Shown here piece after piece: positions 44,528-54,002 of a stretch of 64,000 nt of DNA. A model generated the notes under the pieces. It had not been told where the DNA came from. It was given only the letters and a program-made list of their open reading frames with translations, and did no database searches. The position numbers and the translations under genes are program-made. Position 1 is the stretch's first letter. Each line of letters opens with the position of its first letter. This DNA is from Hungatella sp. UBA4396 (GTDB taxonomy: Bacteria > Bacillota > Clostridia > Lachnospirales > Lachnospiraceae). Location: positions 1-64,000 of the forward strand of contig DGRE01000008.1 in NCBI GenBank assembly GCA_002389905.1, written 5' to 3'.

Positions 44528-45917
44528 TGCCCTTTCTCCCCTCTTTCCGGTCCAGCAGAGTGATCTCTTCGGAGATCCTCTGGATATATTTTGTCAGGAC
44601 CTTAAACTTCTCATAGCTTTCCCGGTCTCCTTCCACAATGTCCGCCGCCAGCCTGGAAACCTCCTCCGACAGCTTGTGTACATTGTCCCTTAAGAAATAA
44701 ACGCAGTCCGATTCCGTCGCCTCACCCCTTACAATATCCTCTGCCAGGGCCTTGCAGGAAGGGGCGCCGCAGGAGCCGCAGTCCAGGCCGGGCAGCTTCT
44801 TTAAAATCCGCTCCGCCTTGTTTAAGCGCACAAAGCTTTCCATCATGGTATCGCCTAAGTGAAATACAGGCTCGTACTGAACCTGGCTGGTCCATTTAAC
44901 CAGCTTCTCTGATTCCATCTGCATGTGATTTCTCGCCACAGGCATGTATTTGCGCAGACGTTTTAACTTTACCTCTGCCACATAGGGATTTTCCACTGTG
45001 AGGACTCCGCCGACACAGCCTCCGCTGCAGGCATTCAGCTCCACAAACTTTAAGTTTGTAAACTTCTGATCCTCCATATCCTCCAAAACCCTGATAACAT
45101 TTTCAATTCCGTCGGCAGCCAGATAATCTTCTGTAAAAAGCCCGCTGGCCTCTCCTCCGCTTCGTCCCCAGCTAATGCCGATCTTTCCGGAGCTTCCGAT
45201 TTCAGGGGGATCTTCTCCCACCGCTTTCATGCAGGGAAGAAGCTGGGGATAAATATCCTTTATGGCAAGGACCTTATCCACCTCGCTGTGATCCGTCCCC
45301 AAAGGAGACTTGGCATAGGTCACTTTGGACGGGCAGGGGGAAATGAATATGATCCCGATTTTTTCCCGTTCCAGCCCGGTCTTTTCCATGGCCTTTTGGG
45401 CTGCAAGGATGGCTGCTACCTCCACCGGAGGATTCAGGGGCAGAAGGTTGGGAATCAGATTAGGAAACTTTGCCCGGATCAGACGCACCACGGAAGGACA
45501 GGCCGTGCTGATTGCCGGAAGCCGTTCCGGATTTTCGCTTAAGTACTCCCTGGTAGCCTCGCTTACCAGCTCAGCGGCAGCACTTACCTCAAAAACATCG
45601 TCAAAACCCATGAGCAGCAAGGCATTTAAAACAATATTCACATCATCTAAGTTATTGAACTGGCTGTAAAGAGAAGGGGCTGGAAGGGCCACCGTATATT
45701 CATAGGGCTTTATGTCCTCCATCCTGTCATAGACAGAAAGCTTTGCATGGTGGGGACAGACCCGTATGCATTCCCCGCAGTCAATGCAGAATTTGTTATT
45801 GATCTGCGCCTTTCCGTTTCTCACCCGGATGGCCTGGGTAGGGCACCGCTTGATGCAGTTGATGCAGCCCATGCACAGGTCTGGATCAAGCCTTACCGAA
45901 TGATAAAATTTATCCAC
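44505..45917 (-). CDS. Sensor-type [FeFe]-hydrogenase homologue, 470 aa
   Basis: Two 4Fe-4S sites (Cys 15/18/21/25 and 44/47/50/54), then an H-cluster domain. Its three binding loops read STACPSV, SPCPSKV and NACSGGCVGG, keeping the four cluster-ligand Cys, but the proton-relay Cys of catalytic enzymes (TSCCP) is Ala (TACP), as reported for sensory HydS. A further 4Fe-4S module (CGSCGAPSCKALAED, about residue 395) follows, with a helical C-terminus and no PAS. It is a likely redox or H2 sensor rather than a hydrogen producer. Operon with RsbW-like kinase upstream. Confidence 0.85.
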   Translation of the reverse strand: MDKFYHSVRLDPDLCMGCINCIKRCPTQAIRVRNGKAQINNKFCIDCGECIRVCPHHAKLSVYDRMEDIKPYEYTVALPAPSLYSQFNNLDDVNIVLNALLLMGFDDVFEVSAAAELVSEATREYLSENPERLPAISTACPSVVRLIRAKFPNLIPNLLPLNPPVEVAAILAAQKAMEKTGLEREKIGIIFISPCPSKVTYAKSPLGTDHSEVDKVLAIKDIYPQLLPCMKAVGEDPPEIGSSGKIGISWGRSGGEASGLFTEDYLAADGIENVIRVLEDMEDQKFTNLKFVELNACSGGCVGGVLTVENPYVAEVKLKRLRKYMPVARNHMQMESEKLVKWTSQVQYEPVFHLGDTMMESFVRLNKAERILKKLPGLDCGSCGAPSCKALAEDIVRGEATESDCVYFLRDNVHKLSEEVSRLAADIVEGDRESYEKFKVLTKYIQRISEEITLLDRKEGRKGNDGKGVD

Positions 45918-45989
45918 CTTGTCACCTCATTTCCATATTACTGCCCACGCTTTTTGGGCATAATGGTATACCCGCAGGGTGCTTCCACG

Positions 45990-46421
45990 TTAAGCACATA
46001 AGTTCACCGCCATCCGGATGGTGGTTCCTTCACCTAAAACCGTATTAATTTCCATCTCATCGGAATACCGTTTCATGTTGGGAAGTCCCATGCCTGCTCC
46101 GAATCCCAGGGAGCGGACAGCATCGGGGGCAGTGGAATAACCAGCCTGCATAGCCAGCTCTACATCAGGGATCCCGGGGCCTACATCGGCCAGAATCATC
46201 TCGATCTTTTCCGGGTTCACATTGACCGTGATCTCTCCTCCCCGGGCGTGGATGACCATGTTGATCTCTCCTTCATACATGGCGATTGCCACCTTACGGA
46301 TTGCCTCCGGACTGACCCCCATGCTTTTTAACTTGCTTTTCACATCACTGCTGGCTTCTCCCGCCCTGGTAAAATCCTCAGGAGATATTTTATATTGAAA
46401 CGTGATCATGTCCTCCATCAC
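45990..46421 (-). CDS. RsbW-type GHKL serine kinase / anti-sigma-like ATPase, 143 aa
   Basis: A stand-alone HATPase_c domain: N-box AMYEGEINMVIHARGG, G1 DVGPGIPD, G2 GFGAGMGLPNMKR. It has no His phosphoacceptor, so it belongs to the RsbW/SpoIIAB class that binds sigma factors or phosphorylates a partner Ser. No sigma factor or STAS anti-anti-sigma is adjacent; the DRTGG proteins overlap (ATGA) or follow it and could be partners. Confidence 0.85.
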   Translation of the reverse strand: MMEDMITFQYKISPEDFTRAGEASSDVKSKLKSMGVSPEAIRKVAIAMYEGEINMVIHARGGEITVNVNPEKIEMILADVGPGIPDVELAMQAGYSTAPDAVRSLGFGAGMGLPNMKRYSDEMEINTVLGEGTTIRMAVNLCA

Positions 46422-46768
46422 ACCGCACCTCCGTCTAAACCTGCCTGATAGAGCATGCCGCAGGCCGAAAACATCCGGTGGCCCGTGGAGAGGATGATTA
46501 AGTTTCTCTCCTCCGCCATTTCAAGCATGGACTCATCCGGCTTCTTCCCCCTGACAAATACAATACAGACAATGTCCAGCATCTCCGCCGTCCGGATGAC
46601 CTGAGGATTGCATAAGCCGGTGAGAAGGACCGAATGATCCTTGGAAAAGGCCAGCACATCACTCATCATATCGGCTCCGCAGGCGCTTCGGACCTCAGCC
46701 TCTAAATGGTCTTCTCCAGCCAGGACCCGGGCCCCCAGTACATCTCTCACATCTTTTACAGTCATCAT
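46418..46768 (-). CDS. DRTGG-like domain protein, 116 aa
   Basis: Begins MMTVKDVRDVLGARVLAGEDHLEAEVRSACGADMMSDVLAF, the typical DRTGG-module start, with HSVLLTGLCNPQVIRTAEMLDIVCIVFVRGK. GGAGGAG precedes the ATG. The stop overlaps the kinase start by 4 bases, implying equal production of both, which suggests a complex. Divergent from hydC across a 208-base regulatory region. Confidence 0.75.
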   Translation of the reverse strand: MMTVKDVRDVLGARVLAGEDHLEAEVRSACGADMMSDVLAFSKDHSVLLTGLCNPQVIRTAEMLDIVCIVFVRGKKPDESMLEMAEERNLIILSTGHRMFSACGMLYQAGLDGGAV

Positions 46769-46976
46769 ACCACTCTCCTCCGCTTTTTGCCCTCGAAATC
46801 ACATATCCATTGACAATATTGATAATTATATCATAAATACTCGGGCAGGTATAGGAATATCAGTATGAAACTATGTTATTTTTTTGTCATATTTCATACA
46901 AACTATGGATTTTTTATCAATAACATGGTAAAATATCAGTTACATTGCATAAACACTTTTTTAAGGAGGCTATCAA
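46769..46976. promoter_or_regulatory. Divergent control region of the two hydrogenase operons
   Basis: GTATGAAA (46863-46870) and TTTCATAC (46892-46899) form a perfect 8-base inverted repeat, and AAACTATG is directly repeated at 46868-46875 and 46900-46907. A possible -10 (TAAAAT near 46930) lies before hydC, which has AAGGAGG. No Rex box (TTGTTAA..TTAACAA) was seen. Confidence 0.45.
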
Positions 46977-47471
46977 ATGGCTTGTAAAAAACAAGGTGTC
47001 CAGTTTAATGGCACAAAGGAGCAGGAAGACGCTTTAAAGGAAGCAATTGCTCTGCTTAAAGACACAAAAGGATCTCTCATGCCTATCATGCAGAAGGCTC
47101 AGGGGATCTACGGTTATCTTCCAATTGAAGTACAAACCATGATTTCTGATGAAACAGGAATTCCGCTTGAAAAGATTTACGGCGTAGCAACGTTTTACTC
47201 TCAGTTCGCACTTCAGCCAAAGGGAAAATATCAGGTATCCGTTTGTCTGGGAACTGCCTGTTATGTAAAGGGCTCCGGGGACATCTTCCACAAGATTGAA
47301 GACATCCTTAAAATCACCAACGGCGAATGCACTCCTGACGGCAAGTTTTCCCTTGACTCCTGCCGCTGCGTAGGCGCCTGCGGTCTTGCACCTGTCATGA
47401 TGGTAAACAGCGATGTTTACGGAAGGCTGGCCCCTGAAGATGTTCCGGGCATTCTTGCCAAGTACGAGTAG
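46977..47471 (+). CDS. hydC: NADH-dependent [FeFe]-hydrogenase subunit C (NuoE-like)
   Basis: 164 aa, thioredoxin-like 2Fe-2S protein of the NuoE/HydC family. Four ligand Cys: VCLGTACYVKGS (two) and DSCRCVGACGLAPVM (two). It passes electrons from the flavin of HydB. First gene of the hyd operon. Confidence 0.93.
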   Translation: MACKKQGVQFNGTKEQEDALKEAIALLKDTKGSLMPIMQKAQGIYGYLPIEVQTMISDETGIPLEKIYGVATFYSQFALQPKGKYQVSVCLGTACYVKGSGDIFHKIEDILKITNGECTPDGKFSLDSCRCVGACGLAPVMMVNSDVYGRLAPEDVPGILAKYE

Positions 47472-47483
47472 GGATCACGGCAT

Positions 47484-48041
47484 ATGATGACAGAGATTTC
47501 TTTAAATATCCTGGATGTGGCAGAGAACTCTACACGGGCAGGGGCCTCGCTGGTCACCATTTCCGTTGCTGCAGATACTGCCGCCGACTTACTGACAGTC
47601 ACCATCAAAGATGATGGCTGCGGTATGACTAAGGAACAGGCAGAACAGGTGACTGATCCCTTTTTCACCACCCGCAAGACCAGAAAGGTGGGCCTTGGCG
47701 TTCCGTTTTTTAAATATGCGGCGGAAAGCACAGGAGGCAGCTTTTCCATTGAATCAGAACCGGGAAAGGGAACTGTGGTCACGGCTGTATTCGGTCTGTC
47801 CCACATTGACCGGATGCCTCTTGGAGATATGAACAGCACCATTGAGACATTGATCACCTGTCATCCGGATACAGATTTTCTCTACACTTACCGCTATAAT
47901 GACAGTTCTTTTGAACTGGATACCAGAGCCTTCCGGGAAATACTGGAGGGAATCCCCTTTGACACGCCGGAGGTAAGGACCTACATAAAGGAATATCTCA
48001 GTGAAAACAAATCAGAGACAGATGGAGGCGCGGCCCTATAG
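47484..48041 (+). CDS. GHKL (HATPase) protein inside the hydrogenase operon, 185 aa
   Basis: ATP-binding fold with N-box NILDVAENSTRAGASLV, G1 IKDDGCGMTKE, G2 TRKTRKVGLGVPFFKYAAESTGG. No dimerisation domain or phospho-His, so not a complete histidine kinase. The C-terminal 65 residues are unique. Located between hydC and the 2Fe-2S protein, it matches a conserved ATPase gene in this operon of several Clostridia and could tune hydrogenase by phosphorylation. GTG/ATG: start ATG with a weak GGGATCACGG site 7 bases upstream. Confidence 0.85.
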   Translation: MMTEISLNILDVAENSTRAGASLVTISVAADTAADLLTVTIKDDGCGMTKEQAEQVTDPFFTTRKTRKVGLGVPFFKYAAESTGGSFSIESEPGKGTVVTAVFGLSHIDRMPLGDMNSTIETLITCHPDTDFLYTYRYNDSSFELDTRAFREILEGIPFDTPEVRTYIKEYLSENKSETDGGAAL

Positions 48042-48065
48042 GCCCGTCAGAATTGGAGGAATAAC

Positions 48066-48443
48066 ATGAAAACTCTTGAAGAATTGAAAGCAATTCGGGA
48101 GAAGATGCAAAATCAGGTAACCATGCGGGAAGAAGACCATGGGCGCACACGTGTTTTAGTGGGAATGGCAACCTGCGGCATTGCCAGCGGTGCAAGACCT
48201 GTTCTCAATAAATTATCAGATCTGGTTCAGGAAAACCATATGAATGACCGTTTTTCCGTTACCCAGACAGGCTGCGTCGGTTTATGCCAGTACGAGCCCA
48301 TCGTAGAGATTTTGGAGCCCGGAAAGGATAAGATCACTTACATTAATATGACAGCGGAAAAAGCAGAAGAAGTTTACAAAGAGCATCTGCTGGGCGGTCA
48401 CATTGTTCAAAACTACACGTTAGCTTCTGCTGACATTAAATAA
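48066..48443 (+). CDS. (2Fe-2S) thioredoxin-like ferredoxin, 125 aa
   Basis: Thioredoxin-like 2Fe-2S fold with Cys in GMATCGIASGA and TQTGCVGLCQYEPI, the pattern of NuoE/HydC C-terminal modules. N-terminal helix MKTLEELKAIREKMQNQV. Presumed electron carrier or extra docking subunit for HydABC. Preceded by GGAGG. Confidence 0.88.
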   Translation: MKTLEELKAIREKMQNQVTMREEDHGRTRVLVGMATCGIASGARPVLNKLSDLVQENHMNDRFSVTQTGCVGLCQYEPIVEILEPGKDKITYINMTAEKAEEVYKEHLLGGHIVQNYTLASADIK

Positions 48444-48455
48444 GGAGGAAACAAG

Positions 48456-50243
48456 ATGTATCGTTCACATGTATTGGTTTGCGGCGGAACAGGATGTACT
48501 TCCTCCGGCTGCCAGCAGATTATGGTCAAATTAAACGATGAATTAAAGAAACAGGATTTAGCAGATGAAATTTCAGTGGTACAGACAGGCTGCCACGGCC
48601 TTTGTGCATTGGGCCCCATCATGATCATCTATCCCGATGCAGCCTTTTATGCCATGGTAAAGGAAGAAGACATTCCGGAAATCGTATCCGAACACTTATT
48701 AAAGGGACGTCCCGTAGAGCGCCTGCTTTACGATGAGACCGTGACACCTGCCGGAATCAAGTCCTTAAGTGATACGGATTTCTATAAGAAACAGCACCGT
48801 GTGGCCCTGCGCAACTGCGGTGTCATTAACCCGGAAAACATCGAAGAATACATCGGTACCGGCGGATATGCGGCTCTTGGGCAGGTTCTCACAGAGATGA
48901 CTCCTGACGATGTCATCCAGACTCTCTTAGACAGCGGTTTAAGAGGACGAGGCGGAGCAGGCTTCCCCACTGGCTTAAAGTGGAAGCTGGCAAAGCAGAA
49001 TGATGCAGACCAGAAATACGTCTGCTGTAATGCGGACGAAGGCGATCCAGGTGCATTTATGGACCGTTCCGTTTTGGAAGGCGACCCTCATGCTCTTTTA
49101 GAGGCCATGACCATTGCCGGATATGCCATCGGAGCTTCCCAGGGTTATATTTACGTCCGTGCAGAGTATCCCATTGCCGTAGAACGTCTGAAGCTGGCTA
49201 TTGCGCAGTCAAGAGAGATGGAGCTTTTAGGCGACGACATCTTTGGCAGCGGCTTTTCCTTTGACATTGATCTTCGTTTGGGTGCAGGCGCATTTGTCTG
49301 CGGTGAGGAGACAGCCCTTATGGTTTCCATCGAAGGAAACCGCGGTGAGCCAAGACCACGTCCCCCATTCCCGGCCCAGAAAGGTCTGTTTGGCAAGCCC
49401 ACTATCTTAAATAACGTGGAGACCTATGCCAATATCCCTCAGATCATCTTAAACGGTTCCGATTGGTTTGCTTCCATGGGTACGGAAAAATCCAAGGGCA
49501 CAAAGGTATTTGCTTTAGGCGGAAAGATTCACAACACAGGACTGGTGGAGGTTCCCATGGGAACCACTCTCCGGGAAATCATCGAGGAGATCGGCGGCGG
49601 CATTCCAAACGGCAAGAAGTTTAAGGCAGCCCAGACCGGCGGACCTTCCGGCGGCTGTATTCCGGCACAGCACTACGACATCCCCATTGACTACGACAAC
49701 CTCCTTTCCATCGGCTCCATGATGGGCTCCGGCGGTCTGATCGTTATGGATGAAACCGACTGTATGGTGGATATTGCCAAGTTCTTCCTGGAATTTACCG
49801 TAGAGGAATCCTGCGGCAAATGTACCCCCTGCCGGATCGGAACCAAGCGTATGCTGGAAATTCTTGAAAAGATCACCAACGGCCAGGCAAAGCTGGAGGA
49901 TTTGGACCACTTGGAAGAGCTGTGCTACTACATAAAGGAAAATTCAGCCTGCGGTTTAGGGCAGACAGCTCCTAACCCGGTTCTTTCCACCCTGAAATTC
50001 TTCCGGGATGAGTACAATGCCCATATCATTGACAAAACCTGCCCGTCAGGCGTCTGCAAGGCTCTCCTCTCCTATCATATTGATGCTGAGAAGTGCAAGG
50101 GCTGTACCATCTGCGCCAGAAACTGTCCGGTTAACGCAATCTCCGGTTCTGTCAAGAACCCCCACGTCATTGATCCTGAAACATGTATCAAGTGCGGCGT
50201 ATGTATGGAGAAATGCAAATTTGACGCTGTTTATAAGAGATAA
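48456..50243 (+). CDS. hydB: NADH-dependent [FeFe]-hydrogenase subunit B (NuoF-like), 595 aa
   Basis: Domains in order: 2Fe-2S thioredoxin-like (1-95; VCGGTGCTSSGC, QTGCHGLCALGP), NuoF FMN and NADH core (about 120-420; GRGGAGFPTGLKWKLA, CNADEGDPGAFMDRS, CGEETALMVSIEGNRGEPRPRPPFP), 4Fe-4S of NuoF (ESCGKCTPCRIGTKRM), and two C-terminal 4Fe-4S clusters (CKGCTICARNCP, CIKCGVCMEKC). It binds NAD(H) and is the site of flavin electron bifurcation or confurcation between NADH, ferredoxin and HydA. Confidence 0.95.
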   Translation: MYRSHVLVCGGTGCTSSGCQQIMVKLNDELKKQDLADEISVVQTGCHGLCALGPIMIIYPDAAFYAMVKEEDIPEIVSEHLLKGRPVERLLYDETVTPAGIKSLSDTDFYKKQHRVALRNCGVINPENIEEYIGTGGYAALGQVLTEMTPDDVIQTLLDSGLRGRGGAGFPTGLKWKLAKQNDADQKYVCCNADEGDPGAFMDRSVLEGDPHALLEAMTIAGYAIGASQGYIYVRAEYPIAVERLKLAIAQSREMELLGDDIFGSGFSFDIDLRLGAGAFVCGEETALMVSIEGNRGEPRPRPPFPAQKGLFGKPTILNNVETYANIPQIILNGSDWFASMGTEKSKGTKVFALGGKIHNTGLVEVPMGTTLREIIEEIGGGIPNGKKFKAAQTGGPSGGCIPAQHYDIPIDYDNLLSIGSMMGSGGLIVMDETDCMVDIAKFFLEFTVEESCGKCTPCRIGTKRMLEILEKITNGQAKLEDLDHLEELCYYIKENSACGLGQTAPNPVLSTLKFFRDEYNAHIIDKTCPSGVCKALLSYHIDAEKCKGCTICARNCPVNAISGSVKNPHVIDPETCIKCGVCMEKCKFDAVYKR

Positions 50244-50260
50244 TGGAGGGAACTTGTATC

Positions 50261-52006
50261 ATGGAGAATATTACAATAAAAATTAACGGCATGGATGTAA
50301 GTGCTCCCGCAGGCTCCACCATTTTAGAGGCTGCCAGACTTGCACATGTTGAGATACCGACTTTGTGCTTTTTAAAGGATATCAACGAAATCGCCGCCTG
50401 CCGCATCTGTACAGTGGAAGTAGGCGGAGGAAAACTGGCTCCTGCCTGTGTATACCCCATCAATCCAGGCATGGAAGTAAAGACCAACACCCCCAAGGTG
50501 CGGGACTACAGAAAGAAAACCCTTCAACTGATCCTTTCCAACCATGACCGCTCCTGTTTATCCTGCATCCGCAGCGGTGAATGCGAGCTCCAGACTATGT
50601 GCAAGGAAATGGGCGTGGATATGGAAGATTACTACGACGGCGCTAAAACACCTTCTGAACTGGATGAAAGCGCTGTTCACATGGTGCGTGACAACAGCAA
50701 GTGCATCCTGTGCCGCCGCTGTACCGCTGTCTGTGAAAAGACCCAGGAAATCGGTGTGATCGGACCTAATGACCGGGGATTTGCCACCTTCATTGGCTCT
50801 GCCTTTGATATGGGCCTTGGCGAAACAAGCTGCGTCTCTTGCGGTCAGTGTATTGCAGTCTGCCCCACAGGTGCCCTTTATGAAAAGAGCAATGCCGGCG
50901 AGATTCTGGCAGCCATTGCAGATCCCACAAAGCATGTGGTGGTTCAGACCGCTCCTTCCGTCCGTGCAGGCCTTGGAGAGGAATTTGGCTATCCAATTGG
51001 AACCAATACAGAAGGTCAGATGGTAGCCGCTCTCAGAAGACTTGGCTTTGACAGAGTATTTGACACCAACTTCGGCGCTGACTTGACCATTATGGAAGAG
51101 GCCCACGAATTCCTTCACAGGGTTCAAAACGACGGTGTTCTTCCTCTGATCACCTCATGTTCTCCAGGCTGGGTGAAATACTGCGAGCACTATTTCCCGG
51201 ATATGACAGAGAACTTATCCTCCTGTAAATCTCCCCAGCAGATGTTCGGGGCAGTTGTTAAATCCTATTATGCAGAAAAGATGGACTTAAATCCAGAGGA
51301 TATTGTATCCGTCAGCGTAATGCCCTGTACTGCTAAAAAGTTCGAAGTGGGCAGAGAGGATCAGGATGCCAACGGAGTTCCGGATGTAGACTATTCCTTA
51401 ACCACCAGAGAGCTTGCCAGAATGATCAAACAGGCCGGAATCCGTTTCACCAATCTTCCGGAAGAAGACTTTGACACTCCATTGGGGCTGGGCACCGGTG
51501 CCGCCACCATCTTCGGCGCTACCGGCGGCGTTATGGAAGCAGCTTTAAGAACTGCAGTGGAGACCCTGACCGGAGAAGAACTGGAAAAACCTGACTTTGT
51601 TGATGTCCGGGGTACCGAAGGAATCAAGGAAGCCACCTACAATGTAGCAGGCATGGATGTGAAGGTAGCTGTTGCTTCCGGCCTGGGCAATGCGAGAGAG
51701 CTTTTAAACCGGGTTAAATCCGGAGCTGCCGACTACCATTTCATCGAGATCATGGGCTGTCCGGGAGGCTGTGTAAATGGAGGCGGCATGCCTCAGCAGC
51801 CGGGCTATATCCGCAATACGGTTGATTTAAAGGCGCTGAGGGCAAAGGTTCTCTATGATGATGATGCAGGAAAAGCCATCCGTAAATCCCATGAGAATCC
51901 GGCCATCAAGGAGTTATATGAAACCTACCTGGGAACCCCAGGCAGTGAAAAATCCCATCATCTCCTTCACACCACCTATGTGAAGAGAAGAATAAACGAA
52001 ATCTAA
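50261..52006 (+). CDS. hydA: NADH-dependent [FeFe]-hydrogenase catalytic subunit A (group A3-like), 581 aa
   Basis: N-terminal 2Fe-2S (IPTLCFLKDINEIAACRICT), His-Cys3 4Fe-4S site (HDRSCLSCIRSGECELQTMC), two 4Fe-4S (CILCRRCTAVC, CVSCGQCIAVCP), H-cluster domain and C-terminal small-subunit-like tail (ELYETYLGTPGSEKSHHLLH). H-cluster loops: TSCSPGW, MPCTAKKFE, MGCPGGCVNGGG. The first loop has Ser where CpI has its second Cys (TSCCPGW); I believe this also occurs in other NAD-linked HydA but could not check. Start chosen at MENITIKI, with GGAGGG upstream. Confidence 0.93.
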   Translation: MENITIKINGMDVSAPAGSTILEAARLAHVEIPTLCFLKDINEIAACRICTVEVGGGKLAPACVYPINPGMEVKTNTPKVRDYRKKTLQLILSNHDRSCLSCIRSGECELQTMCKEMGVDMEDYYDGAKTPSELDESAVHMVRDNSKCILCRRCTAVCEKTQEIGVIGPNDRGFATFIGSAFDMGLGETSCVSCGQCIAVCPTGALYEKSNAGEILAAIADPTKHVVVQTAPSVRAGLGEEFGYPIGTNTEGQMVAALRRLGFDRVFDTNFGADLTIMEEAHEFLHRVQNDGVLPLITSCSPGWVKYCEHYFPDMTENLSSCKSPQQMFGAVVKSYYAEKMDLNPEDIVSVSVMPCTAKKFEVGREDQDANGVPDVDYSLTTRELARMIKQAGIRFTNLPEEDFDTPLGLGTGAATIFGATGGVMEAALRTAVETLTGEELEKPDFVDVRGTEGIKEATYNVAGMDVKVAVASGLGNARELLNRVKSGAADYHFIEIMGCPGGCVNGGGMPQQPGYIRNTVDLKALRAKVLYDDDAGKAIRKSHENPAIKELYETYLGTPGSEKSHHLLHTTYVKRRINEI

Positions 52007-52065
52007 TATAAAAATCTTTCTCCTTTCAAAGAAGGCGGGAAAACATACTTTTTGACAAACAAAAC

Positions 52066-52112
52066 AGAGCAGATAGAGATTCATACATGAAAATCTCTAT
52101 CTGCTCTTTCTA
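52066..52112 (+). terminator. Terminator of the hyd operon
   Basis: Perfect 16-base-pair stem (52066-52081 with 52092-52107; AGAGCAGATAGAGATT) followed by TTCTATAT. Confidence 0.85.
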
Positions 52113-52222
52113 TATGCTTATCCTGTACACCTCAATATGGACTAACTGTTAACTTCCCTTTCTGTTTCTGAACCACAGGAATAAAAATCCACTGTTTTAG
52201 TAAATGGTCCCTAAAAGCTAAT

Positions 52223-52789
52223 TCACTCAAGGATAGGCATAAATGTGATGTTTCTTAATACAGCCTCCAGACTTACATCAATTTCCTTAGGGACATTTAT
52301 CTGCACAAATGTGCCATCTTGGAGTAAGTTATAATAATGAGTGGTGTCATCTGATGCATAATAATATTCATAACCATCTCCTTGCCTCTTGGAGAAGGTA
52401 TCTGGATTGTTTGCAGTCAATACATCCAGCCCTTCAGCTCCGTTGGAGAGTCGATGTGTAATCACCATAATTCCTTTATCATAAGTGCAGTTAAAATATC
52501 CTTCTCTCACAAGTATTTCTTTCAGAGAAGAACCTAAATCATTGTCTTCGGTTAAGTAGTATACTTTCTCATCAGACATCATGGTTCGTGCACTTGATGA
52601 TGTGGCAGTTTCAAAGGCATGTCTTAAATTATCAAGAGATGTGTATACATCAACCTCGGTGAGTGTTCCAGCCTCCGAAGCTGCCTGTTCAACAGAAACA
52701 CTGGTCGTAGTTTCTGAAGGTGCAGAATTTGGTTGACAGCCTGTGAGAATAAAAGCTATAGAAAAAGCAACTATTATTTTATAATTCAT
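52223..52789 (-). CDS. Hypothetical lipoprotein, 188 aa
   Basis: Start chosen at MNYKIIVAF because AGGAG lies 8 bases upstream; the longer frame has no ribosome site. Lipobox ILTGC (Cys about 18), then a Ser/Thr/Glu spacer and a domain with no recognised family (YTSLDNLRHAFETATSSSARTM; DDTTHYYNLLQDGTFVQINVPK). Probably membrane-tethered at the outer face. AT-rich; 55 bases behind another lipoprotein gene, so likely the same transcript. Confidence 0.7.
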   Translation of the reverse strand: MNYKIIVAFSIAFILTGCQPNSAPSETTTSVSVEQAASEAGTLTEVDVYTSLDNLRHAFETATSSSARTMMSDEKVYYLTEDNDLGSSLKEILVREGYFNCTYDKGIMVITHRLSNGAEGLDVLTANNPDTFSKRQGDGYEYYYASDDTTHYYNLLQDGTFVQINVPKEIDVSLEAVLRNITFMPILE

Positions 52790-52844
52790 ATTGATATCTC
52801 CTGAGTAATGGGCATTCTGGTTAATCCACTTATAATTTATATGT

Positions 52845-53816
52845 CTACTCTTCCAATAATTTAAAGGGAATATCTCTTTTTTCAGGTAATAGCATATCGT
52901 TTTCAATTAGCAAACGACCATAGGATTGCTGTTTTTCCAAATCACCATTTGTTGTAACACCAGCAAGCACTTCAACCCCATTTTCTGTTTGGATTAAAAA
53001 CATATCCATTTCTTCGAGTTGTTCAAATTTTGTTCGATTGGACAATACAAGTTTCTTTTCTGCATCATTATATTTCCATGCAGAAAATGTGATTATATAT
53101 CGTCCAAAACCATAACCTAACTTTGTCAGAAATTCATCTTTACCATCTGAATCAATATCATATATTAAGTACTGATCATAATTTATCTTGGTAATATGAT
53201 CATACTTATCAACGACAAGTTTAGTTGGTTCAATTTTGTCAGTAAAAACATAAAATCCATATAAGCCCAATGCTTTTGTAGCATCTTCTATATCATATTC
53301 AAGAATGTAATATATATTTTCATAGTCTAAAGAATTTTTAATGATAGAATTGAAATCCCTTGTATTTTCACTTGGTTCTTTCCCCTGATAAAAAGTTATT
53401 TCCATTTCAATAACATTATCTTTAATTTCCTGCTCCTTTATAACTAGTGCCTGTTTCTCATTTATATATGTCGAATATGGTGAGGTTTCCGTTTTAGGCT
53501 TCATTATAATCCACTTATTTATCTCCAACTCCTTGTAATAATCCAATACACTCTGAGAATCTTTGCTCAATAAGTATATTTTATTGTATGAATAATTCAG
53601 CACCTTATAGATATTTTGAGGTACTGGAAAAGAAATATCTCTATTATCCATATTATCTTCAAAACTAATATCCTTACTATTTTCTGTTTCCATCGCATTG
53701 GCATTATTTGTAGTATTTTTACTTTCTTTCATTGTATTGGTTTCAATCATATTATCTTTATCAACACTACATCCAGCTAACAGCAAAAGGGATAGCCCTG
53801 CATATATGAAAAACAT
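52845..53816 (-). CDS. Hypothetical lipoprotein, 323 aa
   Basis: Lipobox LLLAGC (Cys about residue 16) after a short signal, an Asn/Thr/Glu-rich spacer to about residue 60, and a C-terminal domain with YDIDSDGKDEFLTKLGYGFGRY, which resembles the calcium-binding-like repeat seen in VCBS/FG-GAP-type exported proteins. Function unknown. AT-rich, unlike the hyd genes next door. Confidence 0.7.
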   Translation of the reverse strand: MFFIYAGLSLLLLAGCSVDKDNMIETNTMKESKNTTNNANAMETENSKDISFEDNMDNRDISFPVPQNIYKVLNYSYNKIYLLSKDSQSVLDYYKELEINKWIIMKPKTETSPYSTYINEKQALVIKEQEIKDNVIEMEITFYQGKEPSENTRDFNSIIKNSLDYENIYYILEYDIEDATKALGLYGFYVFTDKIEPTKLVVDKYDHITKINYDQYLIYDIDSDGKDEFLTKLGYGFGRYIITFSAWKYNDAEKKLVLSNRTKFEQLEEMDMFLIQTENGVEVLAGVTTNGDLEKQQSYGRLLIENDMLLPEKRDIPFKLLEE

Positions 53817-53964
53817 TCCTCTCCTCCTTGATCCCTCCGTTTAAATTTCAACTGCAATAATTATACATATAAATAATATTATACTTAGTTTATATATAAT
53901 ACATCAAAAGCATTATAGAAATTGTGAAAATTTGTTGTTGAAAGAGCTGTGAACTCTTAAAAAT

Positions 53965-53995
53965 TGCTATGGCTTTAAAGTACAAAGCCATAGCA
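53965..53995 (-). terminator. Terminator of the secreted hydrolase gene
   Basis: 12-base perfect stem (TGCTATGGCTTT at 53965-53976 with 53984-53995); on the minus strand followed by ATTTTTAAG. Confidence 0.75.
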
Positions 53996-54002
53996 TAAAC
54001 AG

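Noticed and set aside
46860..46976. Rex operator controlling hydC
   Set aside because: No TTGTTAA-N4-TTAACAA-like palindrome was found; the repeats seen have another sequence.
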